From positions 1 through 20,433 of the IMG/VR virus record IMGVR_UViG_3300009605_002561: a DNA stretch of 20,433 nt; one strand, written 5' to 3'. The position numbers and the translations under genes were made by a program. This document shows positions 1-7,075 of the stretch, one piece after another. This DNA is from a virus. Below the pieces are notes generated by a model that made no database searches, was not told the origin of the DNA, and saw nothing but the letters and a program-made list of their open reading frames with translations. How positions within the stretch are numbered: the stretch's first letter is position 1; each line of letters begins with the position of its first letter.

Positions 1-491
1 AAGACCTCGAAGGGCAGGGGGGCGGGGTTCACATCCTCGGGAGAGAGACCAGGGAGCCAGTGATAGACCGCCCCCGTCTGGTGGACGCTCGGCGGGATGA
101 TGCTCTGCGCCCCCTGTCCGCCTCCTCCGATCCTGACCTCGAGCTTGTCGATGAAGACGACCGCCTTGTCCGGGAGTCCCTCTCGGAACTGGAAGATCCT
201 GTGGCGTCCCCGGTGAGACTCAAACATCGGCGTGACAGGGACATCCCCGTCGAACAGTTCCACCAGGGTTGCCTCGGCCCGCTCGTCGTCACATTCGACA
301 TCGATGATCCCGCTGTCCGGGCCGAGCTTCACTCCCCAGTTGCACCCAGGGAAGCTCTCGCTCCACGCGGCGATGATGTCCGGGTCAGAGGTCGCCAGGT
401 CAGGCCAGCGGGCCAGGAGCGGCCTCTTCCCCTTCTCGGCGACTGGGAGGATCTTCCAGCCGAGGGCCAGGATGTCCGCGATTGCTGTCAT
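1..491 (-). CDS. Primase-polymerase (bifunctional prim-pol), N-terminal part, cut by window edge
   Basis: The reading frame opens at ATG 491 and stays open to the left edge (about 163 codons), so the C-terminus is missing. The protein resembles the N-terminal bifunctional primase-polymerase domain of phage and plasmid replication proteins. An early 'ILPVAEKGKRPLLARW' resembles the entry segment of that fold. 'WGVKLGPDSGIIDVECDD' (about residues 52-69) looks like the G-x-G-I-I-D-V-x-x-D strand that carries the catalytic acidic residues. 'HRGRHRIFQF' matches the usual 'GGRHxxF' step, and 'VRIGGGGQ..IIPPSVHQTG' matches the late 'RGxGGyvvaPPSxHpsG' block. This family makes primers and can extend DNA; a helicase domain often follows, but here it would lie outside the window. 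Its start overlaps the preceding stop as ATGA, which implies translational coupling. The motif reading is direct; the function is inferred from the family. Confidence 0.8.
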   Translation of the reverse strand, partial: MTAIADILALGWKILPVAEKGKRPLLARWPDLATSDPDIIAAWSESFPGCNWGVKLGPDSGIIDVECDDERAEATLVELFDGDVPVTPMFESHRGRHRIFQFREGLPDKAVVFIDKLEVRIGGGGQGAQSIIPPSVHQTGAVYHWLPGLSPEDVNPAPLPFEV

Positions 492-778
492 GGCTCTCTG
501 ATCAAACCCTTTGCTAGTTTATGTTGCTGACTCGCGGAAGGACTCGACCATCCATCTGATAATTGATATTGCCGAGTTCTGCAAATCACTTCAGAAGTCC
601 ACCCGTCAGCACACATGGCGTTTACTACCCCTGCAATAGCGTACTCATTAGCCATAAACATCTCGATCACTGGCTTTCGTAATCCATTATCCTCATCAAT
701 GTCAGGGTCAACACGGCCCTCGACTACTTTTGAAAACCTCAAACGAAACAAGTCTGTACTCCAGTCCGTATCGCTCAC
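488..778 (-). CDS. Unknown 96-residue protein upstream of the primase
   Basis: I do not recognise this protein. It starts with GTG at 778, preceded by a clean Shine-Dalgarno GGAGG six bases upstream, and ends in an ATGA overlap with the primase gene. That coupling makes a replication-associated role plausible but unproven. The sequence is soluble-looking, with an acidic stretch (DPDIDEDNG, about residues 24-32) and a C-terminal part rich in Ser and Gln. No cysteine pairs, signal peptide or membrane segment is visible. Its DNA is less GC-rich than most of the window (48% in one hand-counted 60-base line), like the methyltransferase/helicase block, so it may have a separate origin. Confidence 0.75.
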   Translation of the reverse strand: MSDTDWSTDLFRLRFSKVVEGRVDPDIDEDNGLRKPVIEMFMANEYAIAGVVNAMCADGWTSEVICRTRQYQLSDGWSSPSASQQHKLAKGLIREP

Positions 779-798
779 AATTCACCTCCATTACAGTA

Positions 799-1074
799 TC
801 AATTAGTTCTCCGTTTCTCGATCATCATCGCGGCCCAGATGCCACAGACACCGCTGGCGAGATAGCTCGCATAAACTGACCAGTGTGATCCGTGTATCAT
901 GGCGTTCGCGATGATGTCCAGCGTCACCAGACCGCTCACCCCCAGGCCCAGCGAGACAGCCCCCGCCGTCCAGAAGCGACCGGCGACGACGTTGATCTGT
1001 TGGCTCCCCTTTAACGCGATAAATGTGAACTGGGAAGCAAAGACAATCAGAGCAGTCGCCGCGATCTTCTCCAT
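799..1074 (-). CDS. Small integral membrane protein, unknown role
   Basis: This 91-residue protein has about three hydrophobic segments: an N-terminal one (roughly AATALIVFASQFTFIAL), a central Gly-rich one (AGAVSLGLGVSGLVTL) and a C-terminal one (YASYLASGVCGIWAAMMI). It ends with a basic tail (EKRRTN). I chose ATG 1074 because GGAGG lies 8 bases upstream. The ATG five codons earlier, at 1089, has no ribosome-binding site and its first codons would themselves be that site. Its place between replication genes rather than lysis genes argues against a simple holin call. Small membrane proteins with this layout, including a 'LKGxQQxNV' turn between the first two helices, are common in phage early regions from memory, but none has a function I can name. 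Confidence 0.8.
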   Translation of the reverse strand: MEKIAATALIVFASQFTFIALKGSQQINVVAGRFWTAGAVSLGLGVSGLVTLDIIANAMIHGSHWSVYASYLASGVCGIWAAMMIEKRRTN

Positions 1075-1149
1075 CTCTGTCTCCTCCATAAAACAGGGGA
1101 ACCTGGCCGCGTCCTCCGTGACAGGCGACCAGGATCCTCGACAGCGTGA

Positions 1150-1914
1150 TCAGCTCCCCAGGGAGCGAGAGAGGGCGTCGGTGTAGAGTTCCTTGACGCG
1201 ATCGCCCTCGTCCTTCTCGACAGTTCCGACCAGGCGGAAGACGACGCGGCTGAAGCCCTGCCCGCTCTGGTTTGTCATCTTCTCCAGGGAGACCCCGATG
1301 ACTGTCCGCCAGTAAGGGACGCGGAGGCGGCGGATGAACGTCTCGAGCGGCTTGAAGCTCCCCGGAGTTATCCGGATCAGCAGGGGGAGAAGGTCATCAG
1401 GTCGGAGCAGGGCGACCGTCTGGAACTCGCTGACCCGCTTGCCTCCGTTCCTCCCGGCCCCGTAGCCGAAGGGACACTCAGGGAACCGGCCCCCGGCGAG
1501 TCCCTGCCAGTCGAAGAAGCCGTCCTCTCGCTTGAACCGCTCGAGGATCTTCCCGTCGATCTCCCCGAGGTCATCCCCGACCCGCCTGGCTGTCCGCCAG
1601 TCGTTCGTGACGAGGACAGGGCTGGAGTTCCCCGGCGAGTCAGTCGGCCAGAGGACGCCCCCGAAGCCCCGGAAGACCCAGAGGCCGACCAGCTCCTTCT
1701 CCGTCCGCTCCCCTTCGACGTCCTCGAACGTCCAGGAGGTGGATCCGGCTGAGGGCATCTTCACCGACACCAGATCCTGCTCGCTCAGGGTGACCTCCCC
1801 GCCATAGTTCGCCGCGATCAGTTCGGCCATCTCGCTCCCAGGTGCCAGGGCCGCGAACTCTGTCACAGCCAGCTCCGTCTTCTTCGTCTTCGTCTTCGTC
1901 GTGATCTCATTCAT
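1150..1914 (-). CDS. Phage replication-module protein, possibly ssDNA-binding type
   Basis: The protein has 254 residues. After a Lys/Thr-rich N-terminus (KTKTKKT) comes a globular region. Around residues 144-198 there is a 'FPECP...GxGRNGGKR' segment followed by 'LLRPDDLLPLLIRITPGSFK' and an Arg-rich helix, then a closing 'NQSGQGFSRVVFRLV' strand. From memory this arrangement occurs in conserved phage early proteins that sit beside helicases and primases; there a Cys-Pro segment, a 'lPGdxLPlxLxLPPtSlk' segment and a late 'Nksgx.Yxxvxf' strand recur. An ssDNA-binding or annealing role is a guess from that context. Only one Cys (in the ECP motif) remains, so a zinc site is unlikely. The start ATG 1914 follows AGGAGACGAGTGAG. 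Confidence 0.7.
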   Translation of the reverse strand: MNEITTKTKTKKTELAVTEFAALAPGSEMAELIAANYGGEVTLSEQDLVSVKMPSAGSTSWTFEDVEGERTEKELVGLWVFRGFGGVLWPTDSPGNSSPVLVTNDWRTARRVGDDLGEIDGKILERFKREDGFFDWQGLAGGRFPECPFGYGAGRNGGKRVSEFQTVALLRPDDLLPLLIRITPGSFKPLETFIRRLRVPYWRTVIGVSLEKMTNQSGQGFSRVVFRLVGTVEKDEGDRVKELYTDALSRSLGS

Positions 1915-1932
1915 CTCACTCGTCTCCTATCA

Positions 1933-2334
1933 TTAAGAACTTCTAACAGTCAGTCGTCGATGTGGAAAGAGCCGCACACACTCGCGGATCTCCTGGGGGA
2001 TGCTCTCATCCCCGTCAGCCAGCCACTCCTGGATGACAGTCTTCAGTCGGGCGGGCTGTACGGTGACCAGGTGGTCGAGTCCGTGGGCCTTTACCGCCTC
2101 GAGCAGTTGCTCCCGCTTCTCCTGGTCGATCGTCACGCCGAGGACTTCCCTGGGGAAGACCGTCCGGCCCTGTGACGTCAGCCTCTCGATCTTCGCTCCG
2201 TCCATCTCCTGGAGCAGCAGCTTCTCGAGGTTCGACCTGGTCGCCTTCTGTTCTTTGATCTCGGCCTCCTGCTTCTTGATCGTCCTGTCGACCTCCAGGA
2301 ACTCCGCCAGGATCCCGCTCTGTCGCTCGTCCAT
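1933..2334 (-). CDS. Coiled-coil replication-module protein, unknown function
   Basis: This 133-residue protein is highly charged. Residues about 8-48 form a likely coiled coil (EFLEVDRTIKKQEAEIK and following), then a beta-like patch (SQGRTVFPREV) and two helical segments ending in 'LTVRSS'. This order, long helix followed by a small strand domain and a C-terminal helical part, resembles a common unnamed phage family found near recombination or replication genes. I cannot assign a function. The start at ATG 2334 has AGGGAG upstream at good spacing. Longer readings starting at 2370 lack such a site. An alternative ATG at 2404 overlaps the upstream stop as ATGA but lies in another frame (see findings). 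Confidence 0.75.
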   Translation of the reverse strand: MDERQSGILAEFLEVDRTIKKQEAEIKEQKATRSNLEKLLLQEMDGAKIERLTSQGRTVFPREVLGVTIDQEKREQLLEAVKAHGLDHLVTVQPARLKTVIQEWLADGDESIPQEIRECVRLFPHRRLTVRSS

Positions 2335-2400
2335 TCTCCACTCCCTTCCTGAGTTCCTCCCATAGCACAAACAAGGCCGGGAACTTCTTCTTGTATGGAT

Positions 2401-4008
2401 TCATCGTCTTAACTCCTCCAGTATGCTCTCGACGACGTCCCTTCGTTTTGTGAGAGCGTTGACAACTCGACGGTCGACGGTTCCTTCCGCGACCAGGTGA
2501 TAGTACGTCACAGGATGCTCCTGTCCGGGTCTGTGGACTCTCGCGAGGCTCTGCTCGTAATCTCCCAGGGAGAAGCCGATCGAGTAATAGACCGCCCGCT
2601 TCGCCCTGGTCAGATCAATCCCCAGCCCCCCGCTCGCCATCTGGACGCCCAGCAGGGAGGTCTCCTGGAGGATCGTCCCCTCGGCTGTCAGGTCTTTCCT
2701 GGATCCGCTGATCTCGCCGTACTTGATCCCCTTCATCCTGGCGACCTCCCTGATCTGCTCGAGGTCGTGACGGAATCGACAGAAGACGACGACCGGCTCA
2801 CCTGGAGGGATGTCCTCCATGATGTCCTTTAGACAGTCCCGTTTCGCCGTGTCGATCTGCTGGATCTCACCTCCGTCTTCCTTGATGTGGCCGCTGGTGA
2901 TCTGCTGGAGGCGGAGGAGTCTCACCAGGGCGTGACCTGCTGTGACCGTCCGCTTCTCGTTGACCTCGGCGATGAACTCCCTCTCCAGCTCGTCGTAGAT
3001 CCGCTGGGCCTTCGCTGAGAGAGCCACAGGGATCTCGATGTGTTGAACTTCAGGGAGGTCGAGGACATCCTCCGCCTCGACGCGGTAGGACAGCTCCCAG
3101 AGCTTCCGCTTCATCTGCTCCTCGTTGCGCCAGAAGCGGACTTGAGAGGGGAAGCGCGGATGCGTGACAGCGTACTCGTCGCGGAACCTCCCGAAGGTCG
3201 TCCCGAAGACACCAGGGTCGAGGAAGCGGAACTGCCCGAAGAGGTCGAGAGGACTGTGAGGCATCGGCGTACCGGTCAGACAGAGCCTCCTTTTGGCCTT
3301 CTCGCCGATCCTAGCGACGATCTTGGACGTCACCCCGGTCGCTGACTTGATCCTGTGGCTCTCGTCCAGGATGACCAGATCCCAATTCCTCAAGGTGACC
3401 AGGTTCGCCATCTGTCGCGACCTGATCGACTCATAGTTGACGACCAGCCAGCGGGACTTCTCCGCGTTGATCGGGGAGAGGAACTCGATCGTCTCCTTCG
3501 CCTTCCTCGCGGCTGTCCATTTGTCGAGGATCAGGATGTCGGTCTCCACCTGCTCGGGGATGTGTATGGCCAGCTCCCGGAACCAGACGCGGAGGACGCT
3601 CTTCGGACAGAGGACGAGGATCCGCTTCGCTCGCCAGTTGACCGCCAGGTCGATCGCGACCTTCGTCTTCCCTGTCCCCATGTCCATCGCCAGCAGACAG
3701 GCGTCCTTGTGCCTGGCGAAGCTGTACGCGGTCTTCTGATGGCTCCAGGGCGGGAGGACAGTCACAGACGGCTCGACCTCGAAGGCTGGAGGGCCGACCT
3801 GGGAGACCCACCTGACCGCGAGAGTCGCGATCTCCCCGGACAGCTCGAGGTCTGTCCCGCTGGACAGTTCATACGCCGCCGCCGGGGTCGCCCTGCATGT
3901 CCAGCCGTCCCCGACCCTGTGGACTCCCGGAAGCCGCCGGCAGAAGCCGGAGAGCGTCGACGGAGCGACGATCTGGATCCTCTTGTTGTCGTTGATGTAC
4001 GCTCTCAC
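2401..4008 (-). CDS. SNF2-family DNA helicase/translocase (535 aa)
   Basis: Both RecA-like lobes of an SF2/SNF2 ATPase are present. Motif I is MDMGTGKT (residues 108-115), motif II is DESH (215-218), motif III is LTGTP (244-248), motif V lies around GVQMASGGLGIDLT (454-467), and motif VI is SLARVHRPGQ (487-496). The 'HRPGQ' ending is diagnostic of SNF2 rather than DEAD-box enzymes. The first 85 residues form a separate N-terminal region that could bind DNA. Such enzymes move along double-stranded DNA using ATP and remodel forks, R-loops or bound proteins. Start is GTG 4008 with GGAAG upstream; the gene sits 15 bases after the methyltransferase stop. It is GC-rich like the bulk of the genome, unlike the other SNF2 gene at 4929-6305. 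The precise role in phage replication is inferred. Confidence 0.92.
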   Translation of the reverse strand: MRAYINDNKRIQIVAPSTLSGFCRRLPGVHRVGDGWTCRATPAAAYELSSGTDLELSGEIATLAVRWVSQVGPPAFEVEPSVTVLPPWSHQKTAYSFARHKDACLLAMDMGTGKTKVAIDLAVNWRAKRILVLCPKSVLRVWFRELAIHIPEQVETDILILDKWTAARKAKETIEFLSPINAEKSRWLVVNYESIRSRQMANLVTLRNWDLVILDESHRIKSATGVTSKIVARIGEKAKRRLCLTGTPMPHSPLDLFGQFRFLDPGVFGTTFGRFRDEYAVTHPRFPSQVRFWRNEEQMKRKLWELSYRVEAEDVLDLPEVQHIEIPVALSAKAQRIYDELEREFIAEVNEKRTVTAGHALVRLLRLQQITSGHIKEDGGEIQQIDTAKRDCLKDIMEDIPPGEPVVVFCRFRHDLEQIREVARMKGIKYGEISGSRKDLTAEGTILQETSLLGVQMASGGLGIDLTRAKRAVYYSIGFSLGDYEQSLARVHRPGQEHPVTYYHLVAEGTVDRRVVNALTKRRDVVESILEELRR

Positions 4009-4023
4009 CCTGTGGCTTCCATG

Positions 4024-4941
4024 TTAGAAAAGTCTCTGCTCCTGAGTTGATTTCTCTGCCGCTCGCATATTCCTTCTGGCGACCTTGAAATATGACTCCT
4101 TTAACTCAAAGCCTACAAAACGACGTCCTGATTTGACGGCGACATGGCCTGTTGATCCAATCCCAGAGAATGGATCGAGGACGGTGTCTCCCGGATTGCT
4201 CCATAGCTGGACGCATCTCTCTATCACTTCCAGTTGAAGCGGGCAAATGTGCCTCTCGTCCCGGCCATCTCGGGCGGTCGTAAATTGTAGCGTGTTGCTC
4301 TGATTGATGTCGCTCCAAATCGGCGATGCGTACCGCTGCCAGATGTCGATTGACAGTCTGCCTGTTTGCTTGAATGTCGACTTGTCTCCGACCCATCGAT
4401 CCAACTCGCCCTCAACAGGCTCAGGATTATCGCCCGGCTTTCTGAATGTGCAGACGTAATCAGGAAGTGCCATCCGAGAGCGGGTCGAATCCTTGCATAG
4501 CTGTTTATGCAATAGCCCGAGAGACTTTGTTCTCTGCATTTGAGTAACTGGATCCTTCCAGATCGCCACCTCAGAATGATAGATGAATCCTGCATCGGTG
4601 AACGATCTGATGATGTCCCCCCTGAAGTCCTTCAATCCGATGTATCCGTCATGAGTCATTGTCGCTGGTAGATTCATGCAATGCACAGAACACAGTCGAC
4701 CAGGCATGGTAACTCGATGGAGTTCTGCGATCAGGTAGGAGAAGTGTTGCGAGAACTCATCATAATTCTGACAGTTCCCCATGTCGCGATCGGAGGCTGA
4801 ATAGGTGTAGAGGGAGGCAAATGGTGGCGAGAACATTGAGTAATGAATTGTTCCGTCCCCCAGGTCACCGATTCCCTCGACACAGTCACACTGATATAAG
4901 GCCCACTGATCCGCAGTCTGTTGATCGATTACTTTAGCCAT
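4024..4941 (-). CDS. DNA methyltransferase, N6-adenine/N4-cytosine type, beta class
   Basis: The catalytic motif SPPF is at residues 38-41 and the SAM-binding motif DPFSGIGSTG at 256-265. That order, catalytic motif first and SAM motif last, defines the beta class. The ending 'GRRFVGFELKESYFKVARRN' is the usual helix-strand after the SAM site. SPPF occurs in both N4-cytosine and N6-adenine enzymes, so the base cannot be decided here. The region between, around residues 130-235, would hold the target-recognition part. There is no adjacent restriction nuclease, so it is an orphan enzyme: protection from host restriction or marking of phage DNA are the likely roles. Its start overlaps the end of the helicase gene by 13 bases, with GAGG upstream. 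Both genes share lower GC than their neighbours, suggesting they moved as a pair. Confidence 0.92.
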   Translation of the reverse strand: MAKVIDQQTADQWALYQCDCVEGIGDLGDGTIHYSMFSPPFASLYTYSASDRDMGNCQNYDEFSQHFSYLIAELHRVTMPGRLCSVHCMNLPATMTHDGYIGLKDFRGDIIRSFTDAGFIYHSEVAIWKDPVTQMQRTKSLGLLHKQLCKDSTRSRMALPDYVCTFRKPGDNPEPVEGELDRWVGDKSTFKQTGRLSIDIWQRYASPIWSDINQSNTLQFTTARDGRDERHICPLQLEVIERCVQLWSNPGDTVLDPFSGIGSTGHVAVKSGRRFVGFELKESYFKVARRNMRAAEKSTQEQRLF

Positions 4942-6305
4942 GTTGGTATCCTCATTGTCTGGCGAGGTTCATAATCCTCGCGGTGTCTCTCTTGGCGACC
5001 TATCTCCGCACTCGTGATCTCGCTCATTGCCTCAACGATCCCTCGAACTAAACGATTATGTTCTGCCTCTTTGCGTTTAATGTTCGCCAGAATTGATCCA
5101 TCGCGGTCAGACATGATCAGGTGGACATTCACCTCGCTCCGTTGCCCGAATCGCCAACAGCGGCGAACAGCCTGATAATACTGCTCGAATGAATGCGACA
5201 TTCCGAGGAATGCGACATCCGAACAATGCTGCCAGTTTAGACCATGCCCCGCGATTGATGGCTTCGTAATAATGACTCGCTTATCACCATTTCCGAAGGC
5301 GTGGAGTGCAGCTTCTTTGTCTTCATTATCCATGCTACCGAAGACCTCGACGCCATCTGGGATCGCCTCGCTCGATGCTCTCGATTCGTCATTAAGATTA
5401 CACCATATAACCCACGGCTCTCCATTTTGATTCGCCAGGTCAGAAACAATCGAGACACGGTCACTGATTGAACTTCGGCGGACTGCTCGCTGCTCATTTA
5501 ACGTGATGGCGTCATTTTGAAACAGGAAGCCATCGGGGATGTCTGTTGAGACGATATGCTCGTGGACATTCAGATCTGGCAGGATGTACCCATCATCTGA
5601 GTAACCGAGATCGCTCGGCTTATTCAACATCACGCACCAGGAAGCCATCCACTCAAAGAACTTAAACTCTGCATGACGCTTCACCCGCCATTTTGACGTG
5701 TCGCCTCCATCGTGTATGAACCAGGTGGACAGCATCTCCGATCTCGTCATCACTCCGAGGAATTCAGCATAACTACCGATCTCCATTACATCATTTGGTG
5801 ATGGAGTCGCCGTCAGTGCATATCGATATGGAGTATGTTGGAATGAATCGATTAATGCCTGGCGAGTTTTACCTCCGAATGTCTTGAGGATGCTGGCCTC
5901 GTCCAAGGCGACTCCGATGAACTCTTCGATGTCGAACTTGTGGAGCTTATCGTAGTTTGTAACCGTAATCCCATCGACGACATCCGCAGCCGAGGATGCC
6001 ACAGCCACCGGGACTGAGATGCTGAACTTGTCAGCCTCTCTCACAGTCTGCGCACTCACAGCCAGCGGCGTCAGGATCAGGAACTTGCCGCCTGTCTTCT
6101 TTACGATTTCTTCACCGATCACGAGTTGCTGGAGTGTCTTCCCGAGGCCAGTGTCAGGGAACAGGCCAGCTCTGCCGCGACGTAAAGCCCATCGAACGAC
6201 GTCTGCCTGCCACTCAAACAGATGCTCGTTCAACGGCCCTGGATCAAAGCCTGATGACTTATCCGCCTTGGCCTTCGATTTTACGAAGTGTCGATATTTC
6301 ATCAT
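4929..6305 (-). CDS. SNF2-type helicase paired with the methyltransferase (458 aa)
   Basis: The protein shows motif I as DTGLGKT (residues 51-57), motif II as DEAS (135-138), motif III as TATP (165-168) and motif VI as QAVRRCWRFGQ (378-388). It is an ATP-driven DNA translocase of SF2/SNF2 type, shorter than cellular members. It has a 30-residue basic N-terminus and a charged C-terminal tail. 'DEAS' in place of DEAH/DEGH is common in phage members. Two Met codons open the frame (MMKYRH), preceded by GGAGGAGGCGAC; the first overlaps the CsrA-like gene's stop as ATGA. Base use is distinctly more AT-rich than in the flanking genes, as in the next gene, the methyltransferase. I remember helicase plus orphan methyltransferase neighbours from other phages, but the joint function is not established here. 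Confidence 0.9.
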   Translation of the reverse strand: MMKYRHFVKSKAKADKSSGFDPGPLNEHLFEWQADVVRWALRRGRAGLFPDTGLGKTLQQLVIGEEIVKKTGGKFLILTPLAVSAQTVREADKFSISVPVAVASSAADVVDGITVTNYDKLHKFDIEEFIGVALDEASILKTFGGKTRQALIDSFQHTPYRYALTATPSPNDVMEIGSYAEFLGVMTRSEMLSTWFIHDGGDTSKWRVKRHAEFKFFEWMASWCVMLNKPSDLGYSDDGYILPDLNVHEHIVSTDIPDGFLFQNDAITLNEQRAVRRSSISDRVSIVSDLANQNGEPWVIWCNLNDESRASSEAIPDGVEVFGSMDNEDKEAALHAFGNGDKRVIITKPSIAGHGLNWQHCSDVAFLGMSHSFEQYYQAVRRCWRFGQRSEVNVHLIMSDRDGSILANIKRKEAEHNRLVRGIVEAMSEITSAEIGRQERHREDYEPRQTMRIPTWLK

Positions 6306-6556
6306 GTCGCCTCCTCCATGATCTCGGAGCGAGTGATCGGGACAGCGTCAGGGGCCGAGACGATGATCTTCGCTTTGTGCTTGCTGATCCTGCCGAGCTT
6401 GATCACGATCTCCTGGGCCGGGATCTCCGCCAGGATCTCGCTCAGGCTCATCCCCTCGGCGGATCGGTTCATCGCGATCCGGATCATTGTCTCGAGGATC
6501 GGCTGGAGATCCATCTGGACGGACTGGTCAGGGCGTCTAGTGAGGACGAGCGGCAT
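6302..6556 (-). CDS. CsrA-like RNA-binding protein with an internal insertion
   Basis: The 84-residue protein begins 'MPLVLTRRPDQSV', matching the first strand of CsrA ('MLILTRRVGETL'). It ends with 'EIVIKLGRI...KAKIIVSAPDAVPITRSEI', which lines up strand by strand with CsrA 'EVTVTVLGV...QVRIGVNAPKEVSVHREEI'. The RNA-contacting positions of CsrA are kept: L5, R7 and R8 in the first strand and R77 in the last. Unlike the 61-residue standard protein, about 34 helix-forming residues (roughly 14-47) sit between strands one and two, and the loop Gly-Asp is lost. CsrA dimers bind GGA motifs near ribosome-binding sites and change translation. Start ATG 6556 has GGGGAG upstream. The CsrA assignment is my alignment by eye; an unrelated small fold remains possible. 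Confidence 0.6.
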   Translation of the reverse strand: MPLVLTRRPDQSVQMDLQPILETMIRIAMNRSAEGMSLSEILAEIPAQEIVIKLGRISKHKAKIIVSAPDAVPITRSEIMEEAT

Positions 6557-6890
6557 CGGTCTCCCCTGTTGTCAGAAGTTTCGGGTCGTTGATCATCGTC
6601 TTCATCTTCTCCAGGCGTCGGAAGCTCTCCTCCCGGAGACCCCCGTTCCTCTCGATCTCCTCGATGAGCTGGAGGATATGGGCCTTGAGTATGTTCAGCA
6701 GGGCGAGCCGCCTGGACGCGAGGGTCGCGGCCAGCTTCAGCTCCGCCGTCCCGAGGTAGATGATGTCAGTCTCCGCTCCCATCTCCCCACACCTGGGACA
6801 CTCGGGGAACTGGGGGACGTTCTCGTCGCCGATCGGGAGACAGGTCGAGTGATAGCTGACGCGACAGGGCTGGCAGATCATCCAGATCAT
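6537..6890 (-). CDS. Zinc-ribbon protein with helical C-terminus
   Basis: This 117-residue protein carries two Cys pairs, CQPC (residues 6-9) and CPRC (31-34), spaced as in a four-Cys zinc ribbon. A long helical region follows (around LKLAATLASRRLALLNILKA and onward) that may form a coiled coil. A DNA- or RNA-binding or adaptor function would fit the zinc ribbon but cannot be assigned. Start at ATG 6890 is chosen because it overlaps the stop of the HTH gene as ATGA, a pattern repeated in this operon. A further upstream Met would add ten residues inside that gene. The stop lies 20 bases inside the next gene, the CsrA-like one. Confidence 0.75.
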   Translation of the reverse strand: MIWMICQPCRVSYHSTCLPIGDENVPQFPECPRCGEMGAETDIIYLGTAELKLAATLASRRLALLNILKAHILQLIEEIERNGGLREESFRRLEKMKTMINDPKLLTTGETDAARPH

Positions 6891-7072
6891 CGGACGGATC
6901 CCTCCCGCTCTCTGAGCCACGCCTCGACGTCCTCCCTCCTCCAGCGACGTCGGCGACCGACCAGGATCCAGACCGGGAGCTTCTCATCCCGGAGCATCCT
7001 GTGAGCGGTCGACCTGGAGACGCGGAGCATCTCGGCGAGTTCGCTGAAGGTGAGGAGGGTCGTCTCTTCCAT
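6887..7072 (-). CDS. Excisionase/AlpA-type helix-turn-helix DNA-binding protein
   Basis: The protein has 61 residues and the typical winged-helix layout of the small HTH_17/MerR-like family: 'LLTFSELAEMLRVSRSTAHR' for the two helices, then a wing ('LPVWILVGRRRRWRRED'), then the closing 'VEAWL'. Members bind specific DNA and act as excisionases or transcription regulators. With no integrase in view, a regulator of this early operon is as likely as an excisionase. The gene starts three bases after the previous stop and overlaps the next gene as ATGA, so it is in the same transcript as the replication genes. A natural target would be the inverted repeat at 7295-7314, but that link is only inference. 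Confidence 0.85.
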   Translation of the reverse strand: MEETTLLTFSELAEMLRVSRSTAHRMLRDEKLPVWILVGRRRRWRREDVEAWLREREGSVR

Positions 7073-7075
7073 GAC

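Noticed and set aside
3355-4050. Long open frame on the plus strand (231 codons) opposite the SNF2 gene
   Set aside because: It is antisense to a gene with all helicase motifs, is rich in Arg, Asp and Pro, and has no family resemblance or ribosome-binding site. GC-rich DNA gives such shadows; the same holds for the plus-strand frame at 15899-16456.
4024-6305. Helicase plus methyltransferase read as a DISARM- or BREX-like defence system
   Set aside because: The other obligatory parts (DrmB, phospholipase D protein, PglZ, BrxC and similar) are absent, and the genes are coupled to phage replication genes. An orphan methyltransferase pair is the simpler reading.
6887-7072. Small HTH protein as proof of a temperate phage (excisionase)
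   Set aside because: The same fold serves many regulators, and no integrase, attachment site or repressor gene is in view, so lifestyle cannot be inferred from it.
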